DNA of 63,945 nt from Flavobacteriaceae bacterium (GTDB lineage Bacteria > Bacteroidota > Bacteroidia > Flavobacteriales > Weeksellaceae), in contig PTET01000002.1 of the NCBI GenBank assembly GCA_004359435.1, positions 237,491-301,435 of the forward strand, read 5' to 3'. Under the pieces are notes generated by a model. The model was not told where the DNA came from, ran no database searches, and saw only the letters and a list, made by a program, of their open reading frames with translations. This document shows positions 1 through 9,247 of this stretch, piece by piece. Position 1 is the stretch's first letter. Each line of letters opens with the position of its first letter. The position numbers were made by a program, and so were the translations under genes.

Positions 1-94
1 TTATCAATTATCAATTATCAATTATCAATTATCAATTATCAATTATCAATTATCAATTATCAATTATCAATTATCAATTATCAATTATCAATTA
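1..94. repeat. Tandem heptamer repeat (TTATCAA)n
   Basis: About 13 perfect copies of the 7-mer TTATCAA run in from the window edge and stop at the 3' end of the first gene. The array is AT-only apart from one C per unit, has no unique spacers and is not CRISPR. Such AT heptamer arrays are prone to slippage, so copy number may vary between isolates. The full length is unknown because the window starts inside it. Confidence 0.95.
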
Positions 95-537
95 AAAAAA
101 TCCTTCATCAAACATTGGGTTTTCCCGGTTGTCAAATCCAGAACCTCAAAACGTTTGGTATGGGTAAAAGAGCCCATATCTGTATCACTGTTAATAAGTA
201 TCGCACCCATCAAAATTACATATTTGCAATTGTATTTGGTTTTTTCTACCAGCTCCAAAATTCTTTTGTCTATGGCTTCATAAATAACTTCGGTGGCTTC
301 ATAAAGTGGAGTCTCAGCTGACAAAATTCTGTCTTTTTCATTGAGCAGAATTTGTTCTATGGTGTTCATTTGGTAGTCCATCTCAGTGATGTTTCCCTGG
401 GCAATTTCCCCTGCCATAAGTTTGTTTAACGCTCCTTTTGCAGCTCCACAACAACCCGTATTTTTGGACTGTCCAAAACGGTGAATCTCCCCTATTTTAC
501 CTTCTTTGGAAATCCCAATATGGGGACCATAATACAC
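88..537 (-). pseudogene. LCIB-like (theta-type carbonic anhydrase fold) protein, 3' fragment
   Basis: The 149-residue product opens with GPHIGIS and carries a CCGAA motif about 30 residues later. Both are typical of the C-terminal half of the LCIB/LCIC family, whose His and Cys here are expected zinc ligands. Family members are usually over 200 residues, and the N-terminal third with the first Cys ligand is missing. The frame opens with GTG and has an in-frame TGA four codons upstream, so no longer start exists. Immediately upstream lies the 5' end of a bestrophin gene in another frame. I infer a deletion that removed the bestrophin body and the LCIB N-terminus. The family call rests on motif recall. 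Confidence 0.55.
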
Positions 538-664
538 AAAAGAATTTCAGTCCCAAAACCTGATACAAAAACACGGGAATGGCACTCAAAATAAGAGCCA
601 TAAAGATGTTTCTCCTTGTCCAAAGGATAAATTCTGAAAATTTGTAAGATTTGCCTGCGTGCAC
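538..664 (-). pseudogene. Bestrophin-family anion channel, 5' remnant
   Basis: Starting from a GTG codon, the reading frame gives HAGKSYKFSEFILWTRRNI followed by a hydrophobic stretch ending LGLKFFCVLW. This is the characteristic N-terminus of bacterial bestrophin (RFP-TM) chloride/bicarbonate channels, which normally reach about 280-300 residues. Only about 40 codons remain before the sequence becomes LCIB-like in another frame. The rest of the channel is absent from the window, so this is a dead remnant. Confidence 0.7.
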
Positions 665-777
665 TTTTTTAATTGTTAATGATTAATGTTTAATGGTTAA
701 TTTTTGGTTGTTGCTATTGTGTATTGAAATATTGTAAACTGTATTCTCTTTCATTGTTTTCATTTACAATTCACCAT

Positions 778-1452
778 TTACAATTTATCATTGCCATTGG
801 TGAACTTACTAATCAAAATCCCAACCAAAACCACAGAATAGAACTGCCCTACAATTCCGAAAAAGGAAGTGATGAGTTTGGTGTTGTGGGCACTTGGGGT
901 GATGTCTCCAAACCCTATGCTGGTTAGAGTGATGGAACTAAAATACACCAAATCGATATAAGTATTGGAAGGACTAGAAAAATCCAATCCTTTGATAGAA
1001 CCAGGGCTATGATACACATAAAACTGAAGCAAAAAAGTACAGATTTCAATGAGCAAAAAGTAACCACAGGCAGAAGCAGAAATGATGTCTGTGTTGATAT
1101 AACTGGGTTTGAGAAGATATTTGAGAACTTCTACAAAAATGAAGGAAAAATACAATACATAAGTAACATTCAGAAAGGCAAAATACTCTTGATTACCTTT
1201 AAAAAAGGTAAGCCCAATGGGGATGGCCAAAACCACAATAAAAAGTATGTTTTTGACCACTTTTTTCCAAAAACCAGTTTCAACAAATACGCCAGTGGAA
1301 GCAACACCCAAAACCAGCATGTTGATAGGCCAAATGACTTTGGTATAAAAAGGAAGGTCACGCAAGAAAATGCCGATAAATAGATGTTGAATGAGTGCAA
1401 AAAGCAGCCATTCGTACTTGTTGTTTTTTAAATGATTGAAAAGTTCTTTCAA
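778..1452 (-). CDS. Two-pore-domain-like potassium channel (Ion_trans_2)
   Basis: A 224-residue inner-membrane protein with about six hydrophobic segments. Near residue 180 the pore loop reads TLTSIGFGDITP, a K+ channel selectivity filter in which GFG replaces the common GYG. A final transmembrane helix follows and there is no cytoplasmic RCK domain, so gating is probably simple. The frame begins at MKELFNHLKN and is preceded by a non-coding gap. The GFG variant occurs in natural K+ channels and need not abolish selectivity. It stands alone, next to the broken bestrophin gene, which is also an ion channel. Confidence 0.8.
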   Translation of the reverse strand: MKELFNHLKNNKYEWLLFALIQHLFIGIFLRDLPFYTKVIWPINMLVLGVASTGVFVETGFWKKVVKNILFIVVLAIPIGLTFFKGNQEYFAFLNVTYVLYFSFIFVEVLKYLLKPSYINTDIISASACGYFLLIEICTFLLQFYVYHSPGSIKGLDFSSPSNTYIDLVYFSSITLTSIGFGDITPSAHNTKLITSFFGIVGQFYSVVLVGILISKFTNGNDKL

Positions 1453-1551
1453 GAGGATTTTTGTGTTGTATTTATGAAATCAATTTAAAAAATTGGAAAG
1501 TCCAAGATAGAAAAATTGTCCTAACAAAAACCAGAAAATAACAAACAAAAA

Positions 1552-1579
1552 AGCCCTTCGAAAAACATTTCAAAGGGCT
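1552..1579 (-). terminator. Rho-independent terminator
   Basis: Inverted repeat AGCCCTT/AAGGGCT with a run of T on the minus strand directly after it. It ends transcription of the lipoprotein gene to its right. Confidence 0.8.
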
Positions 1580-1599
1580 CTGGCTAAGTTCTTTTTTTG

Positions 1600-2223
1600 T
1601 TATTTGCTAACATAGGGCATTTTGTTGCTTGCTTGCCTCATCAATTCATCAACAAGGGTTGTCGGAGTGCTTCCAACGCCATCGGACATTTCGTGGTCAA
1701 AGTTCCAAATCGACTTCTTGTTTTGACAATCAAAAATGGATAGAGAAGCCTGAACTTGGTTTGTGGAAGCACTAACTCCAGCAAGAACCTCAAGGGCAAC
1801 GGCTGCAGCATCTGAAAATGGTTTATTAAGTCTAAAATTAGAAGTTAGTACACCATCTACTTCCAAAATTTCGCAGATTTCAGCGGTAGTAAGTGGCGTT
1901 TCTGGATAACCTGCTCTTTTTAATTTTGCATTGGTGGTTTGTAAATCTTGTATTTCTTTAGACATCTTTCCTTGTGATTTGCGTTTTAGCATCCAAGAAT
2001 ACAACTCATTCTGAAAATTGAGAGACTCCGCCTCTTGTTGTTGCTTTAAAGTATAGGAATCTGTATTTCTATTTGCAGTAATGGACACCACAGGAGGTAA
2101 TATGGCAACAATTTGATGGTCTTTAGCCAAAAGCTCGGCATCTGAACTTGCAGACACTGTTGCACAAGATACTATCAAAGCTAATGCCAAAGCGAAATAA
2201 ATGGTTTGTTTTAAAATTTTCAT
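1600..2223 (-). CDS. Lipoprotein of unknown function
   Basis: The product starts MKILKQTIYFALAL and has a lipobox ending IVSC, so it should be an SPII lipoprotein exported and anchored by lipid. A Met ten codons upstream is in frame but would place charged residues before the signal peptide, so the inner Met is preferred. The mature part has a segment rich in Ala, Val and Ser around residues 140-165 and a single late Cys. The layout recalls GNA1162/CsgG-type periplasmic lipoproteins, but I cannot assign a family. A terminator follows directly. Confidence 0.75.
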   Translation of the reverse strand: MKILKQTIYFALALALIVSCATVSASSDAELLAKDHQIVAILPPVVSITANRNTDSYTLKQQQEAESLNFQNELYSWMLKRKSQGKMSKEIQDLQTTNAKLKRAGYPETPLTTAEICEILEVDGVLTSNFRLNKPFSDAAAVALEVLAGVSASTNQVQASLSIFDCQNKKSIWNFDHEMSDGVGSTPTTLVDELMRQASNKMPYVSK

Positions 2224-2298
2224 AAGATTAGTTAAATGATTATTCAAGTTCAATGCTAAAATAATGCCAGAAACTGGCTAAGTGAACTTTTTTTCTAT

Positions 2299-3930
2299 TT
2301 AGTTGAGCTTTTTTAAAAATTTGTATTGTCCATTTTCTTTTAATAACACATAATTTTCCCAAAAATTATCATCCTCTAAGACAGGATAAGAAAAATTCCA
2401 TTTGGTTAATTTTCCTAATTGATTTATAACATCTGTCCCGTAATGCCAGTCATTTTTTGGCAAATTTATAGGTTGAAAATATGTCCACTGGTAGAATGAA
2501 TTCTCTTCCTTAATATAAACGATATACTTTAAGTTCTTGTTTCCTTTATTATCTGTTATAGCAATTGGATTTAGCACTACCCTTTTGTCTTGTGGGAAAA
2601 TTAGATTTAGCCTGTCAAACATTGTAGAATACTTAACAAATTCATTGTTTTTTTGTTCTACAATTTTATGATAAAAGGGTAGAAAAATCTCTTCTGAGAT
2701 TTTTTGCTTGAAATTCTCATTCTCCGATTTAAAATTCAATCTCATCTGATCTGCAACAATCTTATAAAGGCCCACGTATTGCTTATTATATTGCTCAAGG
2801 GATTCCCAGTCGCCAAACTTGTGCATGTCCCATTGTTCATCTGTTAGAAATTTGACTTTTTCGAAAAGATTTGTTTCCCAAAAATCAGGATTAAACTCAA
2901 CAGAATTTTCTTTAAAAAAATTAAAACCAGCCAAACCAGAGAAATATTCCTTTTTTGCTTCTTCTAAAGTATTAGCGCTAAAACTAAGATTATTTATTCT
3001 TTCCAAATACCATTTGCCGTTGTGCTTTACGCCTATTACCATATAAGCATCGAAATTTATTGGTCCAGTATCTTCCTGGATAAAAAATGAAACGAACTTA
3101 GAATGGGTTGAATCTAAAATCAAATGGTATTGCTTGTTTAAATCAATTTCAGTTTTATAATCGCCAATAATGGACTCCAAAAAATTCTTTTCAAATGGTT
3201 TTGAATAGTAATTGTTTGTTAATTCATCAAATCTAAGCTTGGCCAGTTCTCTTCCTTTGATCAAGACAGGGTTATGATTTGCTATTTCACCGATAACTTC
3301 TTTTAATACCAAATACAATGCATTTGTAACGTTGCAATCGATAGAATTGTTTTTACAACTAAACATATATACTCCACGATCTTTGTTGTCTCCGATATAT
3401 TCAGATTTCACTACAACCTCTTTGGAGAAATTATCATAAAGCTGGGTAGTTAATTTTACAAAATTCTGCCCATTGTTTTTAAACAATTCAACTTTAGAAA
3501 AATTCAATACATAATCAACATCTTGACTTTCAGATAATTTCTTATACTCATCTATACTTCCGGTTGAAGTTTGTTTGGAAATTAATATTTTTCCATTTGG
3601 GAATCTTTCCAACAGAATATATGATAGATACTGATATGCCAACAAACTTATTTGTGTAGAGAAATTTAAATCTTCGGTATACTTCATTTCAGAAAGAGCC
3701 ATCAATTTAATATTCTCTTCGTCTTTAAAATCTTCAAAATTGATAGACTCAAACTTTTGATGAGCCTCACCCTTAGCCAGTTCTGAATTTTTCGACTTTA
3801 TCTCCTTCTCAAAAACTTTATCATAGGTAAATTCGTTTGGAGCCAAAACCAATATTCTGGGTTGAAACTCTTGACCAGAAAGAGGCGATAACCATAGACT
3901 TAATAAGAAAATAAAAATTCGATTCAACAT
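2299..3930 (-). CDS. Secreted protein of unknown function
   Basis: A 543-residue product with a clear Sec signal peptide (hydrophobic FIFLLSLWL, cleavage after SGQ). The mature protein is hydrophilic, Lys/Asn/Glu-rich, and has two Cys near residues 187-194. No domain is recognised. It follows the smaller lipoprotein gene with a short gap on the same strand and may share its terminator. The length and continuous frame argue that it is intact. Confidence 0.75.
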   Translation of the reverse strand: MLNRIFIFLLSLWLSPLSGQEFQPRILVLAPNEFTYDKVFEKEIKSKNSELAKGEAHQKFESINFEDFKDEENIKLMALSEMKYTEDLNFSTQISLLAYQYLSYILLERFPNGKILISKQTSTGSIDEYKKLSESQDVDYVLNFSKVELFKNNGQNFVKLTTQLYDNFSKEVVVKSEYIGDNKDRGVYMFSCKNNSIDCNVTNALYLVLKEVIGEIANHNPVLIKGRELAKLRFDELTNNYYSKPFEKNFLESIIGDYKTEIDLNKQYHLILDSTHSKFVSFFIQEDTGPINFDAYMVIGVKHNGKWYLERINNLSFSANTLEEAKKEYFSGLAGFNFFKENSVEFNPDFWETNLFEKVKFLTDEQWDMHKFGDWESLEQYNKQYVGLYKIVADQMRLNFKSENENFKQKISEEIFLPFYHKIVEQKNNEFVKYSTMFDRLNLIFPQDKRVVLNPIAITDNKGNKNLKYIVYIKEENSFYQWTYFQPINLPKNDWHYGTDVINQLGKLTKWNFSYPVLEDDNFWENYVLLKENGQYKFLKKLN

Positions 3931-3964
3931 GTAATTGTAATGTAAGACGGATTCTTTTGGAAAC

Positions 3965-4429
3965 CTAATCTAGTCTTTCCACAGTAACCTCTATATCCCC
4001 ATGGTTGCTACCGAAAAAGAAACGGGCATCGTTGGTTAAGAAATTGAGCTCCCCAGAATTTTGAGGAGTAAATTCACGCTCCACACCTATGGGCGTATAG
4101 ATTTTGCCCACTTGTGCCAAAAGCATCATATAATTTTCTTCTGGCAAAACTTTCAGGTTGTTTCCGACTTTCATCGGCAAGGTAAATCCAACGAATCCAT
4201 TGGCATCGGTTGGTGGGAATGTTGCGTCTTGCCACTGCCCTTTTGCAGTGATTTTGTACCTCTGCCCTTTCTCAACCATAATGTTGGCCAAATTTGTCCG
4301 TTTTTTGGGATTCACAGAAAGCACTATTGATTCTCCAACCTTCAATGTATTGGACTGTTGTATTTGTTGTCCAAAACTTAAAAAAGAACAAAAAAACGAA
4401 AGAAACAAAAAAGTCTTAAAATTTGGCAT
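3965..4429 (-). CDS. Secreted LecA-like / galactose-binding-fold protein
   Basis: A 154-residue protein with an N-terminal signal peptide ending SFGQ. The motifs VEKGQRYKITAKGQWQD, DANGF and a C-terminal segment ending GDIEVTVERLD match the PA-I lectin-like beta-sandwich layout, where a polar surface binds carbohydrate. The domain fills the whole mature protein. The lectin similarity is from recall and sugar binding is inference. It lies immediately upstream of the 543-residue secreted protein and could be co-transcribed with it. Confidence 0.55.
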   Translation of the reverse strand: MPNFKTFLFLSFFCSFLSFGQQIQQSNTLKVGESIVLSVNPKKRTNLANIMVEKGQRYKITAKGQWQDATFPPTDANGFVGFTLPMKVGNNLKVLPEENYMMLLAQVGKIYTPIGVEREFTPQNSGELNFLTNDARFFFGSNHGDIEVTVERLD

Positions 4430-4499
4430 AGTTTATTTTTGAGGGTTTGGTTTGAGAGTATTTTAAAACATCAAGTTAGAAAAATTTCGATACCCAAAC

Positions 4500-4940
4500 C
4501 TATTTTTTCAGAGAAATGCTATCTGAAAGAGATTTTGGTGTATTGCTAGGTTTGGCTTTGATGGAATCTTCCATTTTTTGAGGAGCAATTTCTCCTTCTG
4601 TGGTTGAATCACAACCAGAAAGAGTTAAAAGCGAACCAATGGCAAAAAGAGCAACGGTTCTGAAAAAGTTTTGTTTTACTTTGGTATCCACCCAGTTGTG
4701 CATCAAAAGAAGCTGCTTTTGAACGAAACCAAGCTGAACATCTGTATCTATGGTTTTGAAATGCCCACAGGTTTTTTGTGTACCTAACTCAGAAATGGTA
4801 TTTTGAATTTCCACTGTACTCATAGTAGAAAAATCCACCACGGTTTTCTGGCAAGAATCGCAAAATCGTCCCTTTTCATTGGGGTTCATGTTTTCCCAAC
4901 CATAATGGCAAGGGCTTGGAATGGAAACTTTGTTTTGCAT
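4500..4940 (-). CDS. Conserved Cys-motif single-pass membrane protein
   Basis: The first 65 residues hold CHYGWENM and GRFCDSCQKTVVDFS, with a further Cys-Gly-His near residue 58. This Cys pattern is common at the N-terminus of Bacteroidota proteins annotated only as hypothetical. One transmembrane helix follows (about residues 92-110) and the C-terminal tail is charged and external. The C-x2-C arrangement suggests metal binding or a redox site, but no experiment is known to me. The gene is complete and has its own upstream gap. Confidence 0.7.
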   Translation of the reverse strand: MQNKVSIPSPCHYGWENMNPNEKGRFCDSCQKTVVDFSTMSTVEIQNTISELGTQKTCGHFKTIDTDVQLGFVQKQLLLMHNWVDTKVKQNFFRTVALFAIGSLLTLSGCDSTTEGEIAPQKMEDSIKAKPSNTPKSLSDSISLKK

Positions 4941-5030
4941 ATCCTCTGAGTTTATTGATTATCAAAGATTAAAGATATTTAAAAATAATGATTTTAAGAA
5001 ATCTATGTATCAAACCAAGACTTAAAACAA

Positions 5031-5058
5031 AAAAAATCCCTCTGGTGAGGGATTTTTT
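5031..5058. terminator. Bidirectional terminator
   Basis: A-tract, stem ATCCCTC/GAGGGAT with a short loop, then T-tract, so it works on either strand. It serves the PepSY-like lipoprotein gene to its right. Confidence 0.85.
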
Positions 5059-5077
5059 CAATAGGTTCAATGAAAAA

Positions 5078-5758
5078 TCAATGTCTTCCTTTGCCTTTTT
5101 TGTTTCCTTTTTTGTCTTTTACCGTAGCCAGTGCTACAAAGTTTCCAGTGGAATCAAAGGACAAACCTACATAAGAACCATCGGTCAACACCAAAATCAC
5201 TCTGTAGCTTCCATCTGTTTCTTGAATGGCTTTGTGGATGGTAGCGGTCCCGTAGTTAGTAGTAATGTACGTTTTGGTGATTTCAGGAAGGGTTGCAGAA
5301 TCGATTTCTGTTCCGTGGTTGTGCATTTTTTTGGCTCTTTCAGAAACAAAATTCCCGCTAGCATCAAACAGAAGTCCAGTTTGGGTTGCATCTGCTTTGG
5401 TGATTTTTACCAAATAGTTTCCAGATTCATCCGTTCCAGCCAAATTGATGGTGCTTCCAGCATAATTGGTAGAAATATAGCTTGTGATGGCCTCTGGAAG
5501 AGTGGCAATGTCTATTTGGGTGATGTTGTGGTGCCCTCTGTGATGTTTGAGTGTATCCGAAGTGGATGTCAAAGTATCCGAAGAGCTCTGAGAGATTTGC
5601 AAGAAGTCCAAAACTTCTCTTGCAGCTGTATCACTCTGGGTAGAGGTTTGGGTAGTTGTTTGGGAAGAAAGATTGTCTGAATCTGAATTTTGGCAAGATT
5701 GCAAAGCAAATACAGTTGCTAGAGTAGCCAAAGACAAGGTGAAAATGTTCTTTTTCAT
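5078..5758 (-). CDS. Lipoprotein with two PepSY-like domains
   Basis: The inner Met (MKKNIFTLSL) starts a lipoprotein signal ending ALQSC, so I place the start there rather than 24 codons upstream. A Ser/Thr-rich linker leads to two homologous units, each beginning with TLPE, containing TNY and ending with LxFDxxGNF. This is the PepSY-like (putative beta-lactamase-inhibitor-like) fold common in secreted Bacteroidota proteins. The C-terminus is very basic (KKGNKKGKGRH). Function is unknown, and periplasmic or surface location is inferred from the signal. Confidence 0.75.
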   Translation of the reverse strand: MKKNIFTLSLATLATVFALQSCQNSDSDNLSSQTTTQTSTQSDTAAREVLDFLQISQSSSDTLTSTSDTLKHHRGHHNITQIDIATLPEAITSYISTNYAGSTINLAGTDESGNYLVKITKADATQTGLLFDASGNFVSERAKKMHNHGTEIDSATLPEITKTYITTNYGTATIHKAIQETDGSYRVILVLTDGSYVGLSFDSTGNFVALATVKDKKGNKKGKGRH

Positions 5759-5919
5759 GGGTTGAATTTTTAATGTTATTGAATATGGTTTGTGAAATTT
5801 CTGTTTTATTTCTTTTTTTGTTTTCTTCATTTCTATGAAACAAAGGAAGAAATTTTAAAAAAGGAAAATCCAAATTTGTGGTAAACGGTTGTTTTTTGTG
5901 GGCAAAAAATGCGACAAAA

Positions 5920-6714
5920 TCAATTTCCTCCGTAATCGGTTAATCTGTCTCTCCAAACTGAATGGATATGGGGCTGAGGCAATGCAATTGCGGGCTGAAT
6001 TGCCAATTCTATCCAAACTCTGGGTCCATGGATTCTGAAATAATCTCCCCTTACACTCAAAGAAGTATTTCCTGAATACGCAACATAGGTTTCATCCAGT
6101 TGGCTCTGATATGCAGCCAAGAAACTGCTATATTCCGCCACATCCAAAACATAGGTTTTGATAGCAGAAAGTACCAAATCTTTTTGGGTAGAGCTCAGAT
6201 TTCCAACTTTGATTCCAGAATAGGTAGAAGGAATATTGCTGTCTTGTTGAGGGCCAGCGACAAGGTCTGAAACCGTTGGGCTTAATTTTGCTGAACTGAG
6301 CTGTGAGGTTGAAAACGAATTCAGAACTGCAACAAATGCTGTTTTTTCTTGCTCCAAGGGCATATTGAGTACGTTGTTGTAACTGAATGTTCCCACAGGT
6401 TCAATTCCACGAAAAGAAGGAGTTACTCCCGTTATCACTCCATCTTTGTAGGTGTTTTGAAATGCCAAATGGTGCCCTCCAAAAAGGATGGCAAAAGTTC
6501 CCGTTTTGGCTGGTGTACCCAAAATGGAGAGATAATAATTGGCAGAACCATAGCCACCGTTTGCATTTACGGTATTGAGATAATTGTCTGCGTTGAGAAT
6601 TTGCTGAATTTCGTCCCACCCTTCGTTTGAAAAACTGTTACTGGACAGTTCTTTGATAAGGGCTTTTGCATAAGAAATTTGTGTTTCTGTCATGCTTCCA
6701 AAATTCAGTCCCAC
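5920..6714 (-). pseudogene. DUF3500 protein, 3' part of a second paralogue
   Basis: This frame carries the catalytic-looking core of DUF3500: FAILFGGHHLAFQN, TPSFRGIEPVG and a C-terminal HIHSVWRDR. A GTG can open it, but coding homology to the preceding paralogue continues upstream to a WSNFPQK motif, so the natural start and lipoprotein signal are missing. It begins where the first paralogue has already passed the same segment. The simplest reading is two tandem DUF3500 genes joined by a deletion that removed the end of the first and the start of the second. Confidence 0.7.
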
Positions 6715-6755
6715 TCTTTTGAGATTGAAGAGTTTTTGAGGAAAGTTAGACCATC

Positions 6756-7274
6756 TTATCGCATTGGAAAAATAGACAAATAATAATTTGGGGAACCATA
6801 CATATCTCTGTTGTTTAAAGAATGAATATAGTTGTCTGAACTTAAGATTTGCTCTATTTCATTCCAACCTTCGTTTGAATAATTGGAACCCGATAATTCT
6901 TTGATGAGTGCTTTGGCATAGGAAATTTGGGTTGGGTTCATGCTTCCCAAATTGAGACCCACTCTTTTGTTGAGCAATAGTCCTTTTTGTGGCAAATTAG
7001 ACCATTTTGTCGCTGAGGATTTTGAGTAGGGCAATTGTAGTTTTGCGAGTTGATTTTCATCCATTTGAGCTTTCAGAGTGTTTATCAAACAAAGCATTTT
7101 GTCAAAATCATCGGTGGAATTACATGTTGGGATTTCCATTGGATTGGAGTCACTTCTTGTTTCAGAACTCGTTTTATAATTTTTGCTGCATGAAGAAAGT
7201 ATTGTGGAGAATCCAAAAAGTGAAATTGCCCCCAAGATTCTTAGTGTCTTGAATGCATCTTTTCTATCCATCAT
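6756..7274 (-). pseudogene. DUF3500 lipoprotein, 5' part of a first paralogue
   Basis: A lipoprotein signal (STILSSC) is followed by the N-terminal third of a DUF3500 protein. It ends abruptly after NYYLSIF with three out-of-frame codons. The segment WSNLPQKG to NYYLSIL is then repeated in diverged form (about 70% by eye) at the start of the next frame. The His-rich core is absent from this copy. The ATG ATG pair at the start is the best-placed initiation site. Divergence of the copies shows they are old paralogues, not a recent duplication. Confidence 0.7.
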
Positions 7275-7383
7275 TGTATTTTGTGATTTTTTTGGTTTTG
7301 ATTTCAAGTTAAATTACAGAAAAACAATCAAATCAACTCAAACAATTGCAAAGTTTTGGAAAGAGAGCATTTTTATTTCCCAA

Positions 7384-8067
7384 TCAAAAAGGCATTTTTT
7401 CTTTGAAATCTTTTTCAAAGGCTTGTCCAAGAGAAATTTGGGTTTCTCCCAAAAAGAGGGTTTTGTTTTTGATGAGGGTGATTTTGTTAAGAGAAACGAT
7501 GAAAGAGCGATGAACCCTACAAAATTGGCTGGAAGGAAGTTTTTCCAAGATTCCCACCATGGTCATCCTCACCACCAGTGGTTTGCCTTTTGTATGATGG
7601 ATTTTGATGTAGTTGTCCAGACCTTCTATGTAGAGAATTTCTTCAAAAAACACTTTCACCAGTCCATGGTCCACCTTAAAATACAAAAAGCCAGTTTCAG
7701 AAGTGGAATGCATTTTTTTGTGCTCCATGGCTTTTTCTACCGCTACTTTGAACCTTTCAAATCCAAAGGGTTTTAACAGATAATCCACCGCACCCACTTC
7801 GTAACTTTCCAGTGCATATTCCTTGTAAGCCGTGGTAAAAATCACCATGGTGTCTTGCGATAAGGCTCTTTTGAAATCCATTCCATTTCTGCTGGGCATA
7901 TTGATGTCCAAAAAAATGAGGTCAACGGGATTTTGCTCCAAATATTCGTTGGCCAAACTGGTTTTGAGAAAAGTTTTTTGCAAATCCACAAAGTCCAATC
8001 TCTGACAAAACAGTTGGATGATTTCCAAGGAAGGAAGCTCGTCGTCTAGGGCTATGGCTGTAATCAT
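7384..8067 (-). CDS. LytTR-family response regulator
   Basis: A 227-residue regulator. The receiver domain (about 1-120) shows the acidic pair DDE at 8-10, phospho-acceptor Asp54 in FLDINMPSRNG, the Thr in FTTAYKEYALES and the Lys in LLKPF. The LytTR DNA-binding domain follows with the typical RVHRSFIVSLNKI motif. The start codon overlaps the end of the sensor kinase gene by four bases, so the pair is translationally coupled. It probably controls transcription in response to the membrane sensor; the target genes cannot be read from the sequence. Confidence 0.92.
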   Translation of the reverse strand: MITAIALDDELPSLEIIQLFCQRLDFVDLQKTFLKTSLANEYLEQNPVDLIFLDINMPSRNGMDFKRALSQDTMVIFTTAYKEYALESYEVGAVDYLLKPFGFERFKVAVEKAMEHKKMHSTSETGFLYFKVDHGLVKVFFEEILYIEGLDNYIKIHHTKGKPLVVRMTMVGILEKLPSSQFCRVHRSFIVSLNKITLIKNKTLFLGETQISLGQAFEKDFKEKMPF

Positions 8068-9119
8068 ACCAGATGAATTTTAAGGTGAACCACAAAAGTT
8101 TGCTGGTCTTGTTGAATGTCCAGATTGTGTTTTTGGGGATAAAAAATGGAAAGTCTCTCCTTGGTGTTTTTGAGCCCGATATTGCTAGATTCTGTGTTTT
8201 CAGAATTCACAATTCGGTTGAAGCAGTGGAAATCCAAAATGCCGTTTTCTTGAGAAATATCAATGATGATTTCCGAATGTTGGTCTGGATTCACTCCATA
8301 TTTGAATGCGTTTTCCACAAAGGTGAAAAGAATTAAAGGGGATATCAAAAGGCCAGAAAAATCTCCATTTTGGGTGAAAGAAATAGTTACGGTTTCTCTG
8401 AGTCTAGAAGTTTGCAGGCGAACGTAATTTTCGATATAGGATACTTCTCTTTCTAACAATACCTGATTTTGGTAGGAATCCTGAAGCAGATACCGCATAA
8501 AATCCGAAAGAACCAAAACCATCTCGGAGGTTTTATCCTCTTTTTTGATGGCAGAAGCATAAATGCTGTTTAAGGTGTTGAACAAAAAATGGGGATGGAT
8601 TTGCATTTTCAGATGAGAGAGTTCTGCCTTGAGTTTTTCCCTCTCGATTCTCTCGTTTCGCATTCTTTCAAACCAAAAAGTAGAGAAAAATACCATTCCT
8701 ATAAAGAGAAAAACCAGATGGTCCACCTCTGAAAACACCAATTGTAGATGGGAGAAAAACCCTTCCTGTTGCATGTGGGGTGGAGGCCCCATCATCGGTG
8801 GAGGTCCAAAAGGCTGAGGAAAAATGCTTCTGGGCAACATCACAACTGCCAAAAGTCCAAAAAACATACAAAGCCCATATTCCAAATACTTTTTTGTGAA
8901 AAGCAGTTTGGGAATCAAATAGAAATAATTGATGCCAAAAAACAGAAGAATCAGAGCATTTCCCAATATATTTCTGGAAATATCAGCAAAATACCAAGGT
9001 TGGGAAAAATCTCCAGCTTTTGAGGGAAGAATCAGGGGTTGCAACACAAAAAGGACAACACCCAAAATGACCCATATGTTTCTTTTGTTGATATTTTTGA
9101 TTTGCACTTTTGGTTTCAA
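8064..9119 (-). CDS. LytS/YehU-type sensor histidine kinase
   Basis: A 351-residue membrane kinase with four N-terminal transmembrane segments, a coiled segment, then the His_kinase box with phospho-acceptor in QIHPHFLFNTLN and an HATPase_c N-box in FVENAFKYG. Between transmembrane segments about residues 100-115 there is a Pro/Met/His loop (FGPPPMMGPPPHM) that could face the periplasm. It is paired with the overlapping LytTR regulator. The signal sensed is not known; the Met/His-rich loop hints at metal, which is inference only. Confidence 0.9.
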   Translation of the reverse strand: MKPKVQIKNINKRNIWVILGVVLFVLQPLILPSKAGDFSQPWYFADISRNILGNALILLFFGINYFYLIPKLLFTKKYLEYGLCMFFGLLAVVMLPRSIFPQPFGPPPMMGPPPHMQQEGFFSHLQLVFSEVDHLVFLFIGMVFFSTFWFERMRNERIEREKLKAELSHLKMQIHPHFLFNTLNSIYASAIKKEDKTSEMVLVLSDFMRYLLQDSYQNQVLLEREVSYIENYVRLQTSRLRETVTISFTQNGDFSGLLISPLILFTFVENAFKYGVNPDQHSEIIIDISQENGILDFHCFNRIVNSENTESSNIGLKNTKERLSIFYPQKHNLDIQQDQQTFVVHLKIHLV

Positions 9120-9247
9120 TTTTTTTTAAATGAAGAAAATAGTTGAAAAGCAAAAGTAAAGGATTTGGTTTTTTTATACTAGAATTTGTTGCCAATGGGC
9201 ATTTTTTAGGGATGAAAAGGGTGTTTGGTATAGGATTTAAAGATGAA

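Noticed and set aside
1-94. Heptamer array as a CRISPR array
   Set aside because: Units are contiguous, 7 bases long and without unique spacers.
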